A DNA stretch of 64,000 nucleotides from Parasponia andersonii (GCA_002914805.1 JXTB01000030.1:602065-666064), one strand, 5' to 3'. Shown: positions 11,194 through 22,806, counted from the first letter of the stretch. The notes: generated from the letters alone by a model not told the origin. Numbers and translations are program-made.

Positions 11194-14176
11194 ATGACTT
11201 CAAATCAATATCAGGAATTGCACCCCATCGCGAATTCAGAGTTGGATTCACTAAGGAGGCAGCTCTGCCTCCTCGGTGGAGTGACGCTACAAAGGGTCGA
11301 GGGCCCTGCGGATTGGTACCTTCGTCCTTCTGCCCTCGAAGTCTCCATTATCTTGGGCAGAAAACACCTGGAATAGCTACGATTCCCTCTACCTCCTCTT
11401 ATCTACCAATTCTTCGCTTTGATGGGGATCTACCCGATGCAGTTAAATGCAAACGGGGTCATAATTCTGATGAGGCTTTCCGCCCTGTCATTTCTCTACA
11501 ACCTGCATATTGACCTGGAGGTGGTCTTTTATGCTTATAAGCTCACCCTTATCCCCAAGAAAGGTTTCTACCCCACCTTTTACCTCCAACCGCTACGGGG
11601 ACGCCATATCTTCTGGGGCTTGCCGAGGTCAGATAAGCAATGGGACTCCCACGCCAGGCTATACGCCGTTGGAGGGGTGTGATGCTCCCCTTGGGTGAAT
11701 AGGGAGTACTTCCAAGTTCCCTCAGCTTTCCTGCAGAGTAAGTGCTTGGTGGTGATTTTTGGGTCTGTGTTCTCCTCTTTTGTTATTGATCACATTATTT
11801 TGTCTTGTGCAGCCTCGGCAGAAAAGAATAGGTTCGAGTCTCGTTTGCCAGTGGGGTGGCTCAAAGGCCTGGAGGGGATTGTTATCTTCGGATCTCCTGG
11901 GGACTGCCGGCACATCCAGACCACCCTCAACCCCCTGGTGATGAATATGATGCCCAGGATGGTTTTATACCTTCCCTTCCCCCTGGACACCTGGGTCATC
12001 ACGAAGCATCTGCGGAGCCGACTTGATGCCTCTGCCCTGAACCGATTCCACCGGGACGAGCATGATCGAATCGCCATGGTGGGTCGGTAGGTCACAGCTT
12101 CGAGCCAATTGGTGGGCTCCAATGATCTGGTGGCACCGTCTAGCCACAAGCTCGAGGAAGCTGTGAGGTTGATAGTCGAGGATTGCGTCAGGCTCCGCAG
12201 GGAGGAAGCCGCCGCCCCCAAGAAGGCTAGGGGTGGGTTCATTTTTGCATCCTTGAGCTTTGTGGATCGGATTGTGGCCGTGACCTAAACATGTTACTTG
12301 TTCTTTGCAGGTTCTAAGACGGGCCCATCGGCTGACCCCTTCCCTGTCAAGGGGGGAGCTGCGGGTCATAAGGCTCGCCTCAAGGCACCCGCTGGCCAGC
12401 ATCTCACGGTGCTTTCAGGAGATAGAGTGCCTGCGGTCCCCCACTCCGATGCAGGTGGATGCGAGGAGACGCTGCTAAGTCTGGCTGGGGAGTCTGCTGC
12501 ACCAACCTCGTCCACCCCTGACTCCGGTTCGAAATCAGGTGCTATTTACCTCGGTGGGGAGATCGCCGATCTCAGTGGGAGGGCTCTGAGATTGAAGTCC
12601 TGACTATCTTCCCCTCCCCCGATCCCAATAAAGCGGTGACACGAGGTCGGCTCATCCAACGAAGAAGAGGGCCGGGCGGAGAAGAGGGGCAGGGTTGCCC
12701 CCTCATCTGACAGTAGCCACACTGACCCTTCTAAGGAGAAGAAGGTCGGTGCACAGCGGCCCGCCAAGAGGAGATGCACCACCTCCCGTCATGGCCGACG
12801 GCACTCCCGGTGGCGTTGAGCTTTCCTCCGTCCCTGCCGCCACTGCCACAGGGGCATGCCCGATTGGTGGAGAGGGTGCCCTCACGGCCAGCGGGGTGGG
12901 GCCATGTTCCCCAGGCATGGGCGACGCCCAAAGAGAGGGTCCAGCTGTAGAGCTAGAGCTGGAGGCACACTCTTTGGAGAACGTCGAGCTTGTCACCAGC
13001 CGTACCTTCGTGCAGGTTTGGTCTACTCGGTTGCTTCTACATTTTTCAACATCTTTGCTAAACGCTGACCCCCCTTTCTTGTTTAACTTGCTGCTGGCTG
13101 CCATCCGGTCCTTCTTTTCCTCTCGCGTCAGGGATCTAACCGAGGAGCTGAGTTCCTGCTCTGCACTGGCCGAGCGCAGCGAGGCCGCCCTCGCCAAATT
13201 GAGGTCTGACTTTGATTTATATCGGAGCCTCGAGGAGGCGAGGGTCAGCAGCGCGGTGGCTCACGATCTGAGCATCGAGAGGACCAGACGCGAGGAGCTG
13301 ACTGTGAGACTGGCTGAGGCGGAGACTGACAAACTTGCCCAATCTGAGGCCGCCAGACTGGCTTAGGACAAGCTAAGGGTCAAGGAGCAAGAGTTACAGA
13401 GTGCAGGGGCAGAGATGGGGCTGGCTTTCATCGCTCATGATAGGGCTGTTGAAGACGCCAAGGAAGCGAGAAAAGCCGAGGCAATAGCCAAGCTAGAGGC
13501 CCACTCTCTGCAATGCAGACTTGACCGGTCCAACGAGGTAAACCAATATCTCTTCTTAGATCACAAAAATCTGATGGGTGCTTAGGTGGAGATGTCTAGC
13601 AAACACAGTGAGGACCTTGCCGGTATTAACACTTTTTTGGTCGACTTATCGCAGCGGTAAGCAGAGCTCAGGCTGGCGGCCCTGAAGGATAGGCTGGCGG
13701 ATGTAGAGAAACTGAAGACGAGGTACCAAAGGCAGGTGGACATCCATTCTGCGAAAAGTTACAGGTCTGGCTGGGAGAATAGAGAATTCGAAGGCCACAT
13801 TGAGGTGGTAATGCCAGACCAGTTTGACGAGCAGAAAGGCATCGAGAGAGACCACTATTCCGTTAAGCACTACATGCAGCAACTTGGGGATGAGATCAGC
13901 ATCACGTACCCGACTGACGTGATGAAAATGCTTACTGCAGAAAAGGACAGGCCCTCTACATCTGCTTCTGGTGCCAAAGAGCCTACCCCTGTTTCCGGTC
14001 TGCCAGGTCGAACTTCGGAAGCCCCTGACGACCAGCCTAGTCCCGAGGTGTCAACTGGTGAGGGGTCTGGCGAGGTCATTGTATCCAGTGACGAATCCAA
14101 TCCTGGTACACCACCATCCACCGGGGCTAGTCCAAGTGCCGGGACTGGCTGCGCTCCCCTGGGCGGAGGTAATTAG
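11194..14176 (+). pseudogene. Antisense intron-containing gene inside the gypsy element (putative gypsy-type transposon domain plus coiled coil)
   Basis: The plus strand carries a spliced gene antisense to gag-pol. Readable exons are 11194-11737, 11813-12232, 12311-13015, 13132-13537 and 13586-14176, with borders CAGA|GTAAGT, TGTGCAG|, GGG|GTGGGT, TTTGCAG|, TGCAG|GTTTGG, GCGTCAG|, ACGAG|GTAAAC and GCTTAG|. The first half has a segment LRFPLPPLIYQFFALMGIYP, resembling the plant putative gypsy type transposon (Transposase_28-like) domain. Exon 4 is a strong coiled coil (DLTEELSSC, LAKLRSDFDLYRSLEEARV), and the C-terminus is acidic and Ser/Pro-rich, ending GCAPLGGGN. In-frame stops near 11374, 12088, 13365 and 13660 fit C-to-T decay of Gln or Arg codons, and exon 3 contains frame changes. 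A polyadenylation-like AATAAA lies at 14234. The role is unknown; structural parallels are the antisense genes of Tat-lineage elements. Confidence 0.7.
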
Positions 14177-14855
14177 GGCCTATAATTTTGTACATTTGTA
14201 AAGCTGACCTCAATTGTAATCCTCCGTATAAATAATAAAAACAGTACAATTCTCTTTAGTCTGTTTTCTTTTTCTTTGTTGACCACATCCGGGGTAGAGT
14301 TTAACCTTGTTGTAGCCGTCTGTATAAATAATTGTGGATGACTCGGATGGGCATGATTTCGGACGATTAGTAAGTCCTCCTCGAGCCATGACTATTAAGA
14401 TTAGTTCTGGAGATAGGGATGCGAGCTTTGACTCATTCGGTTTTACGGAGGTATAACTTCTGTTATGGCTTGTTTTGGCAGAGTTCGACCCACGCGTGTG
14501 GCTGGACTTCTCCGATCCCAAATGGGACCGTGCTCGGACCCAGCTCCAGGGATTGGTCGACCATTGTTTGGACCTGTCATTGCAAAGGAGAAGGCCTGGG
14601 CTCGGCTCTTACTAGGAACAAACAGGGCACTACCACTCTGACATCTCCTTACGAGTCCGTTCGCGATCTGCCTCCCGTAAGTAGGGCTTGTGAGCATGCA
14701 CCACTATTAACCATGCGCTTTGTATTTTTAGGACGTAATAAATAGACTTTAATCCTAATTTCTGTCTTCACGTTTGGTCTGGTACTGGACTACTTCCAAC
14801 GGGTAGACTCCAAATCCGTTCACATCTTGTCTATGCGCAAATAAATCATCCCCTG
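14177..14855. other. Spacer between antisense gene and repeat arrays
   Basis: 3' flank of the antisense gene with AATAAA at about 14234. Frames on both strands here lack any recognised domain. Confidence 0.5.
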
Positions 14856-15270
14856 GGTAGAGCCTGCTTTTCTTTAGCTCTTTGTGTAGCTAAAACATTC
14901 CTTAGGGAGGGTCCACCTCCAACGGGTAGATCCCGACCCCGCTTTCCTTTAGCTCTTCGTGTAGCTAAAATGTTCCTTAGGGAGGGTTCACTTCTAATGG
15001 GTGGACCCCGACCCCGCTTTCCTTTAGCTCTTTGTGTAGCTAAAATGTTCCTTAGGGAGGATTGGTGGATCCCGACCCCGCTTTTCTTTAGCTCTCTGTG
15101 TAGCTAAAATGTTCCTTAGGGAGGGTCCACTTCCAACGGGTAGATCTCGACCCCACTTTCCTTTAGCTCTTTGTGTAGCTAAAATGTTCCTTAGAGAGGG
15201 TCCACTTCCAACGGGTGGATCCCGACCCCACTTTCCTTTAGCTCTTCGTGTTGCTAAAATGTTCCTTAGG
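14855..15270. repeat. Tandem array A inside gypsy, about 74 bp period, six units
   Basis: Unit core: ctttagctctttgtgtagc, then cttagggagggtccac, then gggtggatcccgacccc. Unit starts fall near 14873, 14948, 15021, 15087, 15161 and 15236. Open frames on both strands are repeat shadows. Confidence 0.92.
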
Positions 15271-15274
15271 GGGT

Positions 15275-16040
15275 TTGCTGGCAAGCTTTTAGGCCACGCA
15301 CCCCTATTCTCCTCGTACATTTTCCCGGGTTATCGGCAAGCGTTTTATTGCGCGATGTGACTCCTATAGTACGATCGTTTTTGAGGTCTGGTGGCAAGTT
15401 TTGGCCGCGCAGCTCCTCCTTCTTCGTACGTTTTCTCTGGTCGTCGACAAGTGACGTGACTCCCATAGTACGAGCATTTTTTGAAGTCTACTGGCAAGTT
15501 TTTGGTTACGCAGTTGTTTCCTCTTCGTACGTTTTCTCGGGTCGTCTACGAGTGATGTGACTCCCATAGTACGAGCGTTTTTGAGGTCTGCTGGCAAGTT
15601 TTGGCCGCGCAGCTCCTCCTTCTTCGTACGTTTTCTCGGGTCGTCNTTTTGGTTGCGCAGCTGTTTCCTCTTCGTACATTTTCTCGGGTCATCGACGAGC
15701 GACGTGATTCCTATAGTACGAGCATTTTTGAGGTCTGCTGGCAAGTTTTTGGTTGTGCAGCTATTTCCTCTTCGTACATTTTCTCGGGTCATCGACGAGC
15801 GATGTGACTCCTATAGTACGAGCGTTTTTGAGATCTGCTGGCAAGTTTTGGCCGCGCAGCTCCTCCTTCTTCGTACGTTTTCTCGGGTCGTCGACGAGCG
15901 ACATGACTCCTATACTACAAGCGTTTTTGAGGTCTACTGGCAAGGTTTTTGTTGCGCAGCTGTTTCATCTTCGTACGTTTTCTCGGGTCATTGACGAGCG
16001 ACGTGATTCCTATAGTACGAGCATTTTTTAGGTCTGCTAC
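15275..16040. repeat. Tandem array B inside gypsy, about 101 bp period, with A/B dimeric variants
   Basis: Units start with ctggcaagttttgg near 15280, 15389, 15490, 15591, 15738, 15839 and 15941. Two variants alternate: one with gccgcgcagctcctccttc, one with gttgcgcagctgtttcctc. A single N at 15646 marks a unit that is about half length, so the copy number may be collapsed in the assembly here. Confidence 0.92.
15646..15646. other. Ambiguous base N within array B
   Basis: The only N in the window. It joins two partial units in a tandem repeat, which suggests an assembly join rather than a simple base-call failure. Confidence 0.9.
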
Positions 16041-16360
16041 TGAGGCATGGGGTCTGCCACTGTGGGCGGACCCCTTTTCTATAGCAGCCCGGTATGATTT
16101 CTTGCCTGTGCAAATAAAACGTGGGATCTGCCACTGTGGGCAGACCTTTTTTCCGTGTGGCAGAAGACCTGACCTGTTTCAGAATTAAGCTTTTTAATAA
16201 TATAAGCGTTCACATAGGTTTCACGCGTGAATAGTGTATGGGGTCTGCCATGGTGGGCAGACCCCTTTTCCATAGCGACCCAAAAGATAAATCCACGCGG
16301 TAAAAAAGGAACTTGACCTGTTTTGGATTTAAACTTTTCAACAACATAGGCATTCACATG
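16041..16360. repeat. Tandem array C inside gypsy, ggtctgcca units
   Basis: Three degenerate copies of ggggtctgccactgtgggc followed by agaccccttttc start near 16048, 16123 and 16237, with a longer shared tail (cctgttt...ataggcattcacat) in the last two. The array abuts the integrase stop. Confidence 0.8.
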
Positions 16361-16383
16361 GTCTTACATCATATTTATGTGCC

Positions 16384-17510
16384 TTACACGTGATACTTTT
16401 TCAAGTGCTGAGCGTTCCATATGTTCGCAAAATTTTTCCCGGTCTTGAGTTCCTTTAGGATATACGCACCATTGTCGAGCGCTTTGACCACCTCATAGGG
16501 TCCGATCCAATTGGAGTCCAGTTTTGAGGAATTCCCTGTTCTAACTTTAAGGACCCAATCCCCAGCATTAAATCGTCGGGCACTAACCTTTTTTGCGTAG
16601 TAGGACCTAGCCTGCTGGTGGTATGAAACCAGGTGGACCAGGGCCATATTTCTCATTTCTTCCAGGAGATCTGTGTTGTCGCTTAACTGACGTTCGTTTA
16701 AGGTGGGATCTTTTACCACTTCAGAGCGAAGGGTCGGGAGGCCGACCTCAGTCGGGATCACAGCCTCCGATCCATAGACCATGGCGAATGGCGTTCTTCT
16801 AGTAAACCTCCGCTCTGGGGTTCAATGAGCCCACACAGTGGCCGGCAGTTCTTCTAACCACTTGGCCTTAGCCTCCTGCAAGTTTTTTTTGATGTTGCTG
16901 AATATGGCTTTGTTCGTTAACTCTACTTGGCCATTCCCTTGAGGGTAGTTCATGGAAGAGAAACTGAGCCTTATGTCATACAGCTCGCACAACTCTTTGA
17001 GCTTAGCATTTTGGAACTGCGTGTCGTGATCGGCATGTATTTCTTTCGGAATTCCGAATCGACAGATTATATTCTTCCAGATGAAGTTAATCGTGTCTAT
17101 CTTATTAACGGTCGTATAAGCTTCAGCCTCTACCCATTTGGTGAAGTAATCTGTGGCCAGCAGGACGTATCTCCTTCCCCCTGGACTTCTGGGGAGCTCT
17201 CCGATGATGTCCAGACCCTATTTGGCAAACGGCCAAGGAGTTATGTCCGAATGAAGTACCTCCACGGGCTGACTTTTCATTGGGGTAAACCTCTGGCATT
17301 TATCACATTTCTTGACGAATCGGGCTACCTCTGCCATCATGTATGGCCAAAAGTATCCGGCCGTTAGGGCCTTGTAGGTGAGGCCGCGTCTGCCAGAGTG
17401 GTTGCCACATACTCCCTTGTGGATTTCCTCCATCAGTTTTTGTGCATCGACGGGACCTATACACCGTAGCATGGACCCATTGTCGATCTCCTGTATAGTT
17501 GTTCACCCAC
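16384..17510 (-). pseudogene. Integrase of the 12.8 kb gypsy element
   Basis: Reading leftwards, a zinc-binding H2C2 segment (about 17472-17218, with CGNHSGRRGLTYKALTAGYF and CDKCQRF) is followed by a broken catalytic core and an intact C-terminal region (16782-16384). The C-terminal region begins MVYGSEAVIPTEVGLPT and includes NWIGPYEVVKALDNGAYIL. The product inserts element DNA into the chromosome. Core frames between about 17200 and 16790 are interrupted by stops, so it is inactive. Confidence 0.85.
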
Positions 17511-17750
17511 TATCGAGTATCTGGCAGCTTTCAATCTGACTGACCTTACCTCCTAGGGGTCTGTGGGTAGGTTCCCCAACGTCAAATACTGGGTGATGGG
17601 TTTCATTTACCCTTCGTCAGCAGCTCCGGTTGCGAACACCTGGTACGCAGGGGTCTGCGGGGGATCCTCCATGCTCCTGCCTTCTAGGAGAACTTCTATG
17701 CTTCCAGCCGTACCCTTGGTTGACGCACTCTTAGCTAGCTCGTCGGCCCT

Positions 17751-18179
17751 CTAGTTCATCTCCTTGGGGATCGGTTCGATATTAAAATTGCCAAAACAAG
17801 CTTTTGCCTTCATTACCTTGGAGAAGTACTTATGCAACCTCGGTTCTTTTACTTCGAAGTTTCCCCTGACCTGACCCATAATCAACTGCGAGTCGGTCTT
17901 TACTGCGATGTTCTCCACTCCAAAGTGCAGTACCAGCTCAAGGCCTTGCAGCAGTGCCTCGTACTCCGCCTCATTGTTAGTCACCTGAAAGCTGAGCCTC
18001 AATGCCTCCTCAACTCTGAGACCCGTTGGGGTCTGCAAGACTATCCTGATACCTGACCCTGAGGCATTCGTGGATCTATCGGTGTAGAGCATCCAGGCTG
18101 AAGGGGGGCGAAGTTGAGACATCTGAGATGGGTCGTGTTGCTCGCCGAAGGATTCAATTTCTACTAGAAAATCCACCAT
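17751..18179 (-). pseudogene. RNase H domain of the 12.8 kb gypsy element
   Basis: Contains the plant-type RNase H signature: LYTDRSTNASGSGIRIVL, then NNEAEYEALLQGLELVL and VKTDSQLIMGQVRG. The first catalytic motif is usually TDGS; here it reads TDRS. In Tat-type elements such a second RNase H-like domain is common, which fits the lineage call. Confidence 0.8.
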
Positions 18180-18639
18180 GACCTATCCCTTCTTCGCCGC
18201 TCGAGGCCGATACTCGGTATCATATATTCCCAGCTCGATGGCCCATTTGGTCAGTCGTTCGGACAGGTCTGGCTTGGCCAGAATTTGGCGGATAGGAAAA
18301 TCCGTATACATGGTGACCGAGAGTGCCTCAAAATACTACCGGAGTTTCTTTTTAGCATTGACCAGAGTGAGGACCAGCTTTTTTGCCACACTATATCACG
18401 TCTCGGCATCCAGGAGCATGCGGCTTATATAAAACACTGGTTTCTATTTGCCGTCTTCCTCGATGAATAGTACGGCGCTGATGCTACTTCGGACACTGCT
18501 AAATAGGCATACAGGCACTCTCCCTCTGCTGGGGAAGCCAGGATAGGTGGATGACTTAAATACAGCTTGAGCTCTGCCAGTGCCCTATCCTGTTCCTCCC
18601 CCCAGGTGAGAGTAGAGCTTTTCTTCAAGCATTAGAAGA

Positions 18640-19519
18640 AAGGCTTGCATCGGTCAGACATCTTGGAGATGAATCGGCTGAGAGTGGCAATCTTTCCGAC
18701 CAGGCGTTGGACCTCCCGAATGGTCGAGGGTCTCTGCACATTTCCGATCGAGGTCAGCTAGGTTGGGTTTGCCTCAATACCCCTCCTGCTCACGATATGC
18801 CCTAGAAATTGACCAGAAGACACCTCAAACGCACATTTCTTGGGATTCAGCCGCATCTGATGTTGCCTCAGAATCTGAAAACATTCATCTAGGTACCTTA
18901 GATGGTCTGAATCTTCCCTGCTCTTCACAACCATATCGTCGATGTAGACCTCCATAGTCTTCTCTAGTAGCCCGGCGAACATTTTATTTATGAACCTTTG
19001 GTAGATTGCCCCTGCGGTCTTCAAGCCGAATGACATATGCATGTAATAGTACAGACCACGCTCTGTGATAAAATCCGTGTGGATCTAGTCTTTCACGTAT
19101 AGAGGGATCTGGTTGTACCCAGAGTAGGCATCTAAAAAGCTCATTCTGTTGAATCCCGCCGTCGCATCTACCATTTGGTCGATTCTTGGCAGGGGTAAGC
19201 TATCCTTTGGGCAGGCCTTATTCATGTTAGTGAAGTCTATGCAAATATGGTCGTCGCCGTTTTTCTTTTTCACCACTACCAGGTTGGAGACCCAACACGG
19301 GTATACGTATTCCCTTATCAGACCGTTCTCTAGCAGCTTCTCTACCTCCTTGTTAATCGCCCTGTTTTTCTCTGGTGCAAACCTTCGGGGTTTCTGCTTG
19401 ACTGAAGGGAAATTGGGATCTATGTTCAGCCGGTGGCAGGAGTGTGCGGGGTCTATCCTGGGCATGTCATCGTGGGACCACGCGAAGGCGTCCTTGTTCC
19501 GCTTTAGGAATCCCAACAT
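18640..19519 (-). pseudogene. Reverse transcriptase of the 12.8 kb gypsy element
   Basis: Two adjoining frames (19519-19085 and 19042-18758) encode the polymerase domain: PRRFAPEKNRAINKEVEKLL, VVVKKKNGDDHICIDFTNMN, MSFGLKTAGAIYQRFINKMF, and the catalytic box YIDDMVVKS. A stop at about 19085 splits the palm domain and another lies near 18757; a connection/RNase H segment continues to about 18425. This copy cannot make an active enzyme. Confidence 0.88.
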
Positions 19520-19681
19520 CTCGTTTTTTTACTCCTCGGGTAATAAGGCCCCGATTAGAATCACCTTCGCCAGTTCTGCCTCTTTCAAAGAGACTGCTAC
19601 CAGCTCCTCGATCGTGGATTCTGGGCCATCAGACTCCTCTTCAATTCGCTTCATGTACGCTGGCAGACGGTCCTTTGATTG

Positions 19682-20107
19682 CTATCCGTCCCCGGTCGCA
19701 GCGCTTGCACTCGCATCGGCTCTCCTCAGGGTGGTTGAAAAGCATTTCCTTGCGGAGGCCTGATCTCCCTTGATATCTATCGTATAGGTACCGTCCTTTG
19801 ATAGACATCTTAAGACCTGGTGGAGGATGGAAGTGACCCCATGCATGGCGTGGATCCATCCCCTTCCCATGATGACGTTAAAGGAGGACTGGCAGTCAAT
19901 GACGACAAAGTCCATGTCCAAGCATCTCTCCGTAGCACAGACATTCAGGGTCACGACGCCCAAGGGGCAGACCTTTGTGCTATCGAAAGCGAATAGCGGC
20001 TGACAGGTTGGCCTGAGTGCGCTTCGATCCAAGCCTATATTCTCGAATGTTCTAAGGAACAGGATATCGACGCTACTTCCACCATCGACCAGGACCCTTC
20101 CGACCAA
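19682..20107 (-). pseudogene. Aspartic protease region of the 12.8 kb gypsy element
   Basis: Begins VGRVLVDGGSSVDILFL; the usual catalytic triad D-S/T-G appears as DGG. It continues with a VIMGRGWIHAM block typical of the retropepsin C-terminal hairpin. The upstream linker frame (20347-20120) includes TQQDLTTVRLPHDDPLVI, a common gypsy segment just before protease. Confidence 0.8.
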
Positions 20108-20379
20108 TGCAAAGCCGATCTATAGTTTAATCACCAAGGGGTCGTCGTGAGGTAGGCGTACCGTAGTTAAATCTTGCTGGGTGAAAACGATGGGGACGGC
20201 AGAGGTGCGGCTCTCTCCCGACATCAAATGGTTAACGGAATGACCCATCTCCCTCAGGCACTTCACCCTTCCTTCAGTTCTTTTGAGGCATCTCTCCCTC
20301 TCTTCTTGATCCTGGGTCGGCTCTGGCCTGCCCACGATGGTTGGCACTATCCTCAGGGTCTGCTCCCCTGACCCAGAGG

Positions 20380-21942
20380 CTAGGGTCTGCTTCCCTTTTT
20401 CAAGCTGGTGATGTCTTCCAGTGGCTGGGCTCCGCCGGTTTTCACATACTGTTTCAACCTGCCGGTGTGGATCGCCATCATGACCTGTGCATAAAGGTTA
20501 AGGTAGCAGACGATGTCATGCCCGAAGTCTTTGTGAAACTGGCAATACCTGTTCATGTTCTTCATATGCTCAGGGACGCCAGATTTGGGCGGGTCTTTAA
20601 AAATGCCCATGTTCTTGTTTTGGAGGTAGATCACGTCGATCGGCGTATTGAGCTCATACTTTGGCAGGGGATCACGGGACGTCTTCCTCCTCTTGCCACC
20701 TTCCTGACTATCTCGGATAAGGGCTTCCTGCTTCGGAGCCGGTCCTTGGCCCGGCGAGGGCCTCTTCACCCCTTACAGAGCCGGGGTTTATACCGGCATC
20801 GTTGTTATCATGGCAGAGGTCTTGGGCGCCTTCTGGTGGCTTTCCAGTACCCTGAATACCTCTTCTAACTTCGCCTGGACATCCGCCATATCGTACGGAA
20901 GATTCAAAAGGAGGTGGTCCGATAGCATTGATCCTGGTTGCAGGCTCCTGACGAATGAGCCTGCGGCTTGGACCGAGTTGGCATTATGGACTAGGGACAT
21001 TACCTCGAGGAAATGCGAGAGGTACTCCCATCTCCAGCCTGCTCTAACTGGTCTAGGTCTCGCATGGTTTTTTGCTGTCTCCGGACACCCGCGTACTGCT
21101 TTAGGAAAAGTTTGCAGAAATTTTCGAACCCGTTTATGGATTTTTCCGGGAGCTGTCTGAACCATAGCAGGGTTGGTCCCGCCAGGGTCATAGAGAAGAC
21201 TTTACAGGTTACGGCCTCGTCCCTGGTTTCCAAGGCCATCTTCTGTTGAAAGTGGTATATGTGATCGAGGGGGTCGGTTTTCCCCTCGAATGGCCTGAAG
21301 GTCGGGGTCGTGAAGTCCCTCGACCTGGGCTCCATCTGGATCCAGTCGCCGAAGGCCGTCTAGTTAATCCCTCGCACAGTTTGTTCTATCAGATCGTCGG
21401 GGGTCTGGCTATGATGGGCCCCGAGTCTCTTACCCAACTCTGCCATCATCTCTTACTTCCAGTCGGGAGGCATACCTCTTGGGCTTCCATGGCGTCTTCC
21501 GCCCACTACCCCCCCTGGTTTGGAAGGGTCTCAACTGACTTTGTCGTGCCCCCTGCATCCGCGATCCAGATGGGGCGGGAGTTTCTCCTCGCGGTTGACT
21601 TCCGAATACTTGTTGGACCTCTTCGTTAAAATCTTCTCTCCGCTGGGTCCTGTCTTTGCTCGCCAGCAACCCTTTGAGGCGGGCGTTATCTCTGCGTACC
21701 TCTGCGACTTCGTCCCTTAAACCCAGGACGGCCTCGTAGGCCATTTTTGCCTTCCGGTTTGCTTCTGCCAGGGCGGCAAGCATCTGATCTAACTTCTGCT
21801 CTAGATTGGTCGTGCTTCTTGGGAGCTCCCTTCGGCGTCGGGACGTGTGCTCCTGGTTGTCATCCTTGAGGGTGCCATCAGACGTTATATGGCTTTTTGT
21901 TCGGAAAGAGCGCGATCGTAAGTCTCCTACTCTTTTTCTCAT
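20380..21942 (-). pseudogene. gag of the 12.8 kb gypsy element
   Basis: The ATG at about 21942 starts a basic, charged coiled-coil N-terminus (LEQKLDQMLAALAEANRKAK) that stops at about 21430. The retrotransposon gag capsid domain follows in another frame (21335-21000: LDHIYHFQQKMAL, LWFRQLPEKSINGFENFCKL), and a nucleocapsid-like tail at 20769-20380. Stops between the pieces mark decay. Confidence 0.8.
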
Positions 21943-21970
21943 GCTCACATTTTCCCACAGACGGCGTCAA

Positions 21971-22801
21971 ACAGATGGAGCGGTTTCTCACTAGCCATCC
22001 ACGTGTCTCTGAAGCGCTGATGCTGTATTCTCCAACTGTCCACGTGTCCTCGCCATCCCAAAGTACTCTGAACTCCAGGCAGGATCGGAAAGGCGAGGGT
22101 GGCCACCTGCAAAGACTCTCCGATACTTAAGTCAGTGGTCTATCTTTTATTCAGGGTAGCAAGGAATGAGTTCTATATAAGTATATATTATTTCTTACTT
22201 GAAAGCTTTTTTATATACTTCTTTTTTGTAAGTGTACATGCCCCTCTCAGAAACGCATAGCTCATATATATATAGTCCTGAGATTGTGAACCATGTGGGT
22301 CTCAATCTCAGGACTGAGTACCTTTCTCCTCAAAGTTTTTCCCAGAGGTCACGGGCCGAGATTACCGTGATCTCCTCTATATCATCGTAGCCTGATTTCC
22401 GCCGCCTCCTACAGCTTGAGTCTGTTAGGGGTGAGATTTGGACAAATCGTCGTTCTATCAGGACGGCTTGCCCCTTGCGCATGCCTCTCCAAGATCGAAT
22501 TAAATACTCTATCTGGGCCTGGAGTTGTGAGTTATTTTCCATTGTATTCTGGTGGAAGACCCTTGGGGTTTCCGACCCCCCAGCTGTCGAGGTAAGGGTC
22601 GGACTGGGCTGAGACTGTCTAGGGTCTGTGATGGGCTCGGCCCTAACCTCGGACGGCCCAATGGCCGATTGTGATATCACGTGTGACCCGCGTGGCCTTT
22701 AGCTAATCACTCTCGATACCTGTCAGACGGTGGTCCCCTTATGTGACCTGTTCTGCCGCTTAATCGTCCACGTGGCGTATGACTTGGGAACGGGTCCCAC
22801 A
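21971..22801 (-). repeat. 5' LTR of the 12.8 kb gypsy element
   Basis: Aligns with 10020-10853 over its whole length and ends cgggtcccaca next to the right TSD. The inner edge near 21971 is set by the alignment; the expected terminal dinucleotide has mutated, so it is accurate to a few bases. The leader next to it reads GACGCCGTCTGTGGG on the minus strand, a common gypsy primer-binding-site neighbourhood. Confidence 0.88.
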
Positions 22802-22806
22802 ATATG
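22802..22806. repeat. Target-site duplication atatg (right)
   Basis: Matches 10015-10019 exactly. Confidence 0.9.

Larger units (their letters stand above)
10020..22801 (-). mobile_element. 12.8 kb Ty3/gypsy retrotransposon (Tat/Ogre-type organisation) with antisense gene
   Basis: Two LTRs of 834 and 831 bp (10020-10853 and about 21971-22801) are bounded by a 5 bp TSD atatg. Between them, on the minus strand, lie gag (from about 21942), protease, reverse transcriptase, RNase H and integrase (ending 16384). Downstream of integrase come tandem-repeat arrays (14.86-16.36 kb), then an antisense plus-strand gene (11194-14176), then a purine tract and the 3' LTR. A long space between pol and 3' LTR with an extra gene is characteristic of the Tat lineage, for example Grande-like elements. 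Stops in gag and pol make this copy non-autonomous. It is inserted in the plus-strand transposon-protein pseudogene. Confidence 0.9.

Noticed and set aside
12703-13197. 164-residue minus-strand frame inside the gypsy element
   Set aside because: Antisense to the coiled-coil and Ser/Pro regions of the plus-strand spliced gene; crosses its intron and shows no domain.
15024-15994. Several overlapping frames on both strands encoding repeated peptides
   Set aside because: They arise from the period of tandem arrays A and B, have no starts of their own and no domain; the 142- and 145-residue frames even span the N.
14855-16040. Regular repeats as a CRISPR-like array
   Set aside because: Units are directly tandem without unique spacers, in a plant retrotransposon.
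19149-19763. 204-residue plus-strand frame
   Set aside because: Antisense to protease and reverse transcriptase of the 12.8 kb gypsy element.
20341-20868. 175-residue plus-strand frame
   Set aside because: Antisense to gag; no independent support.
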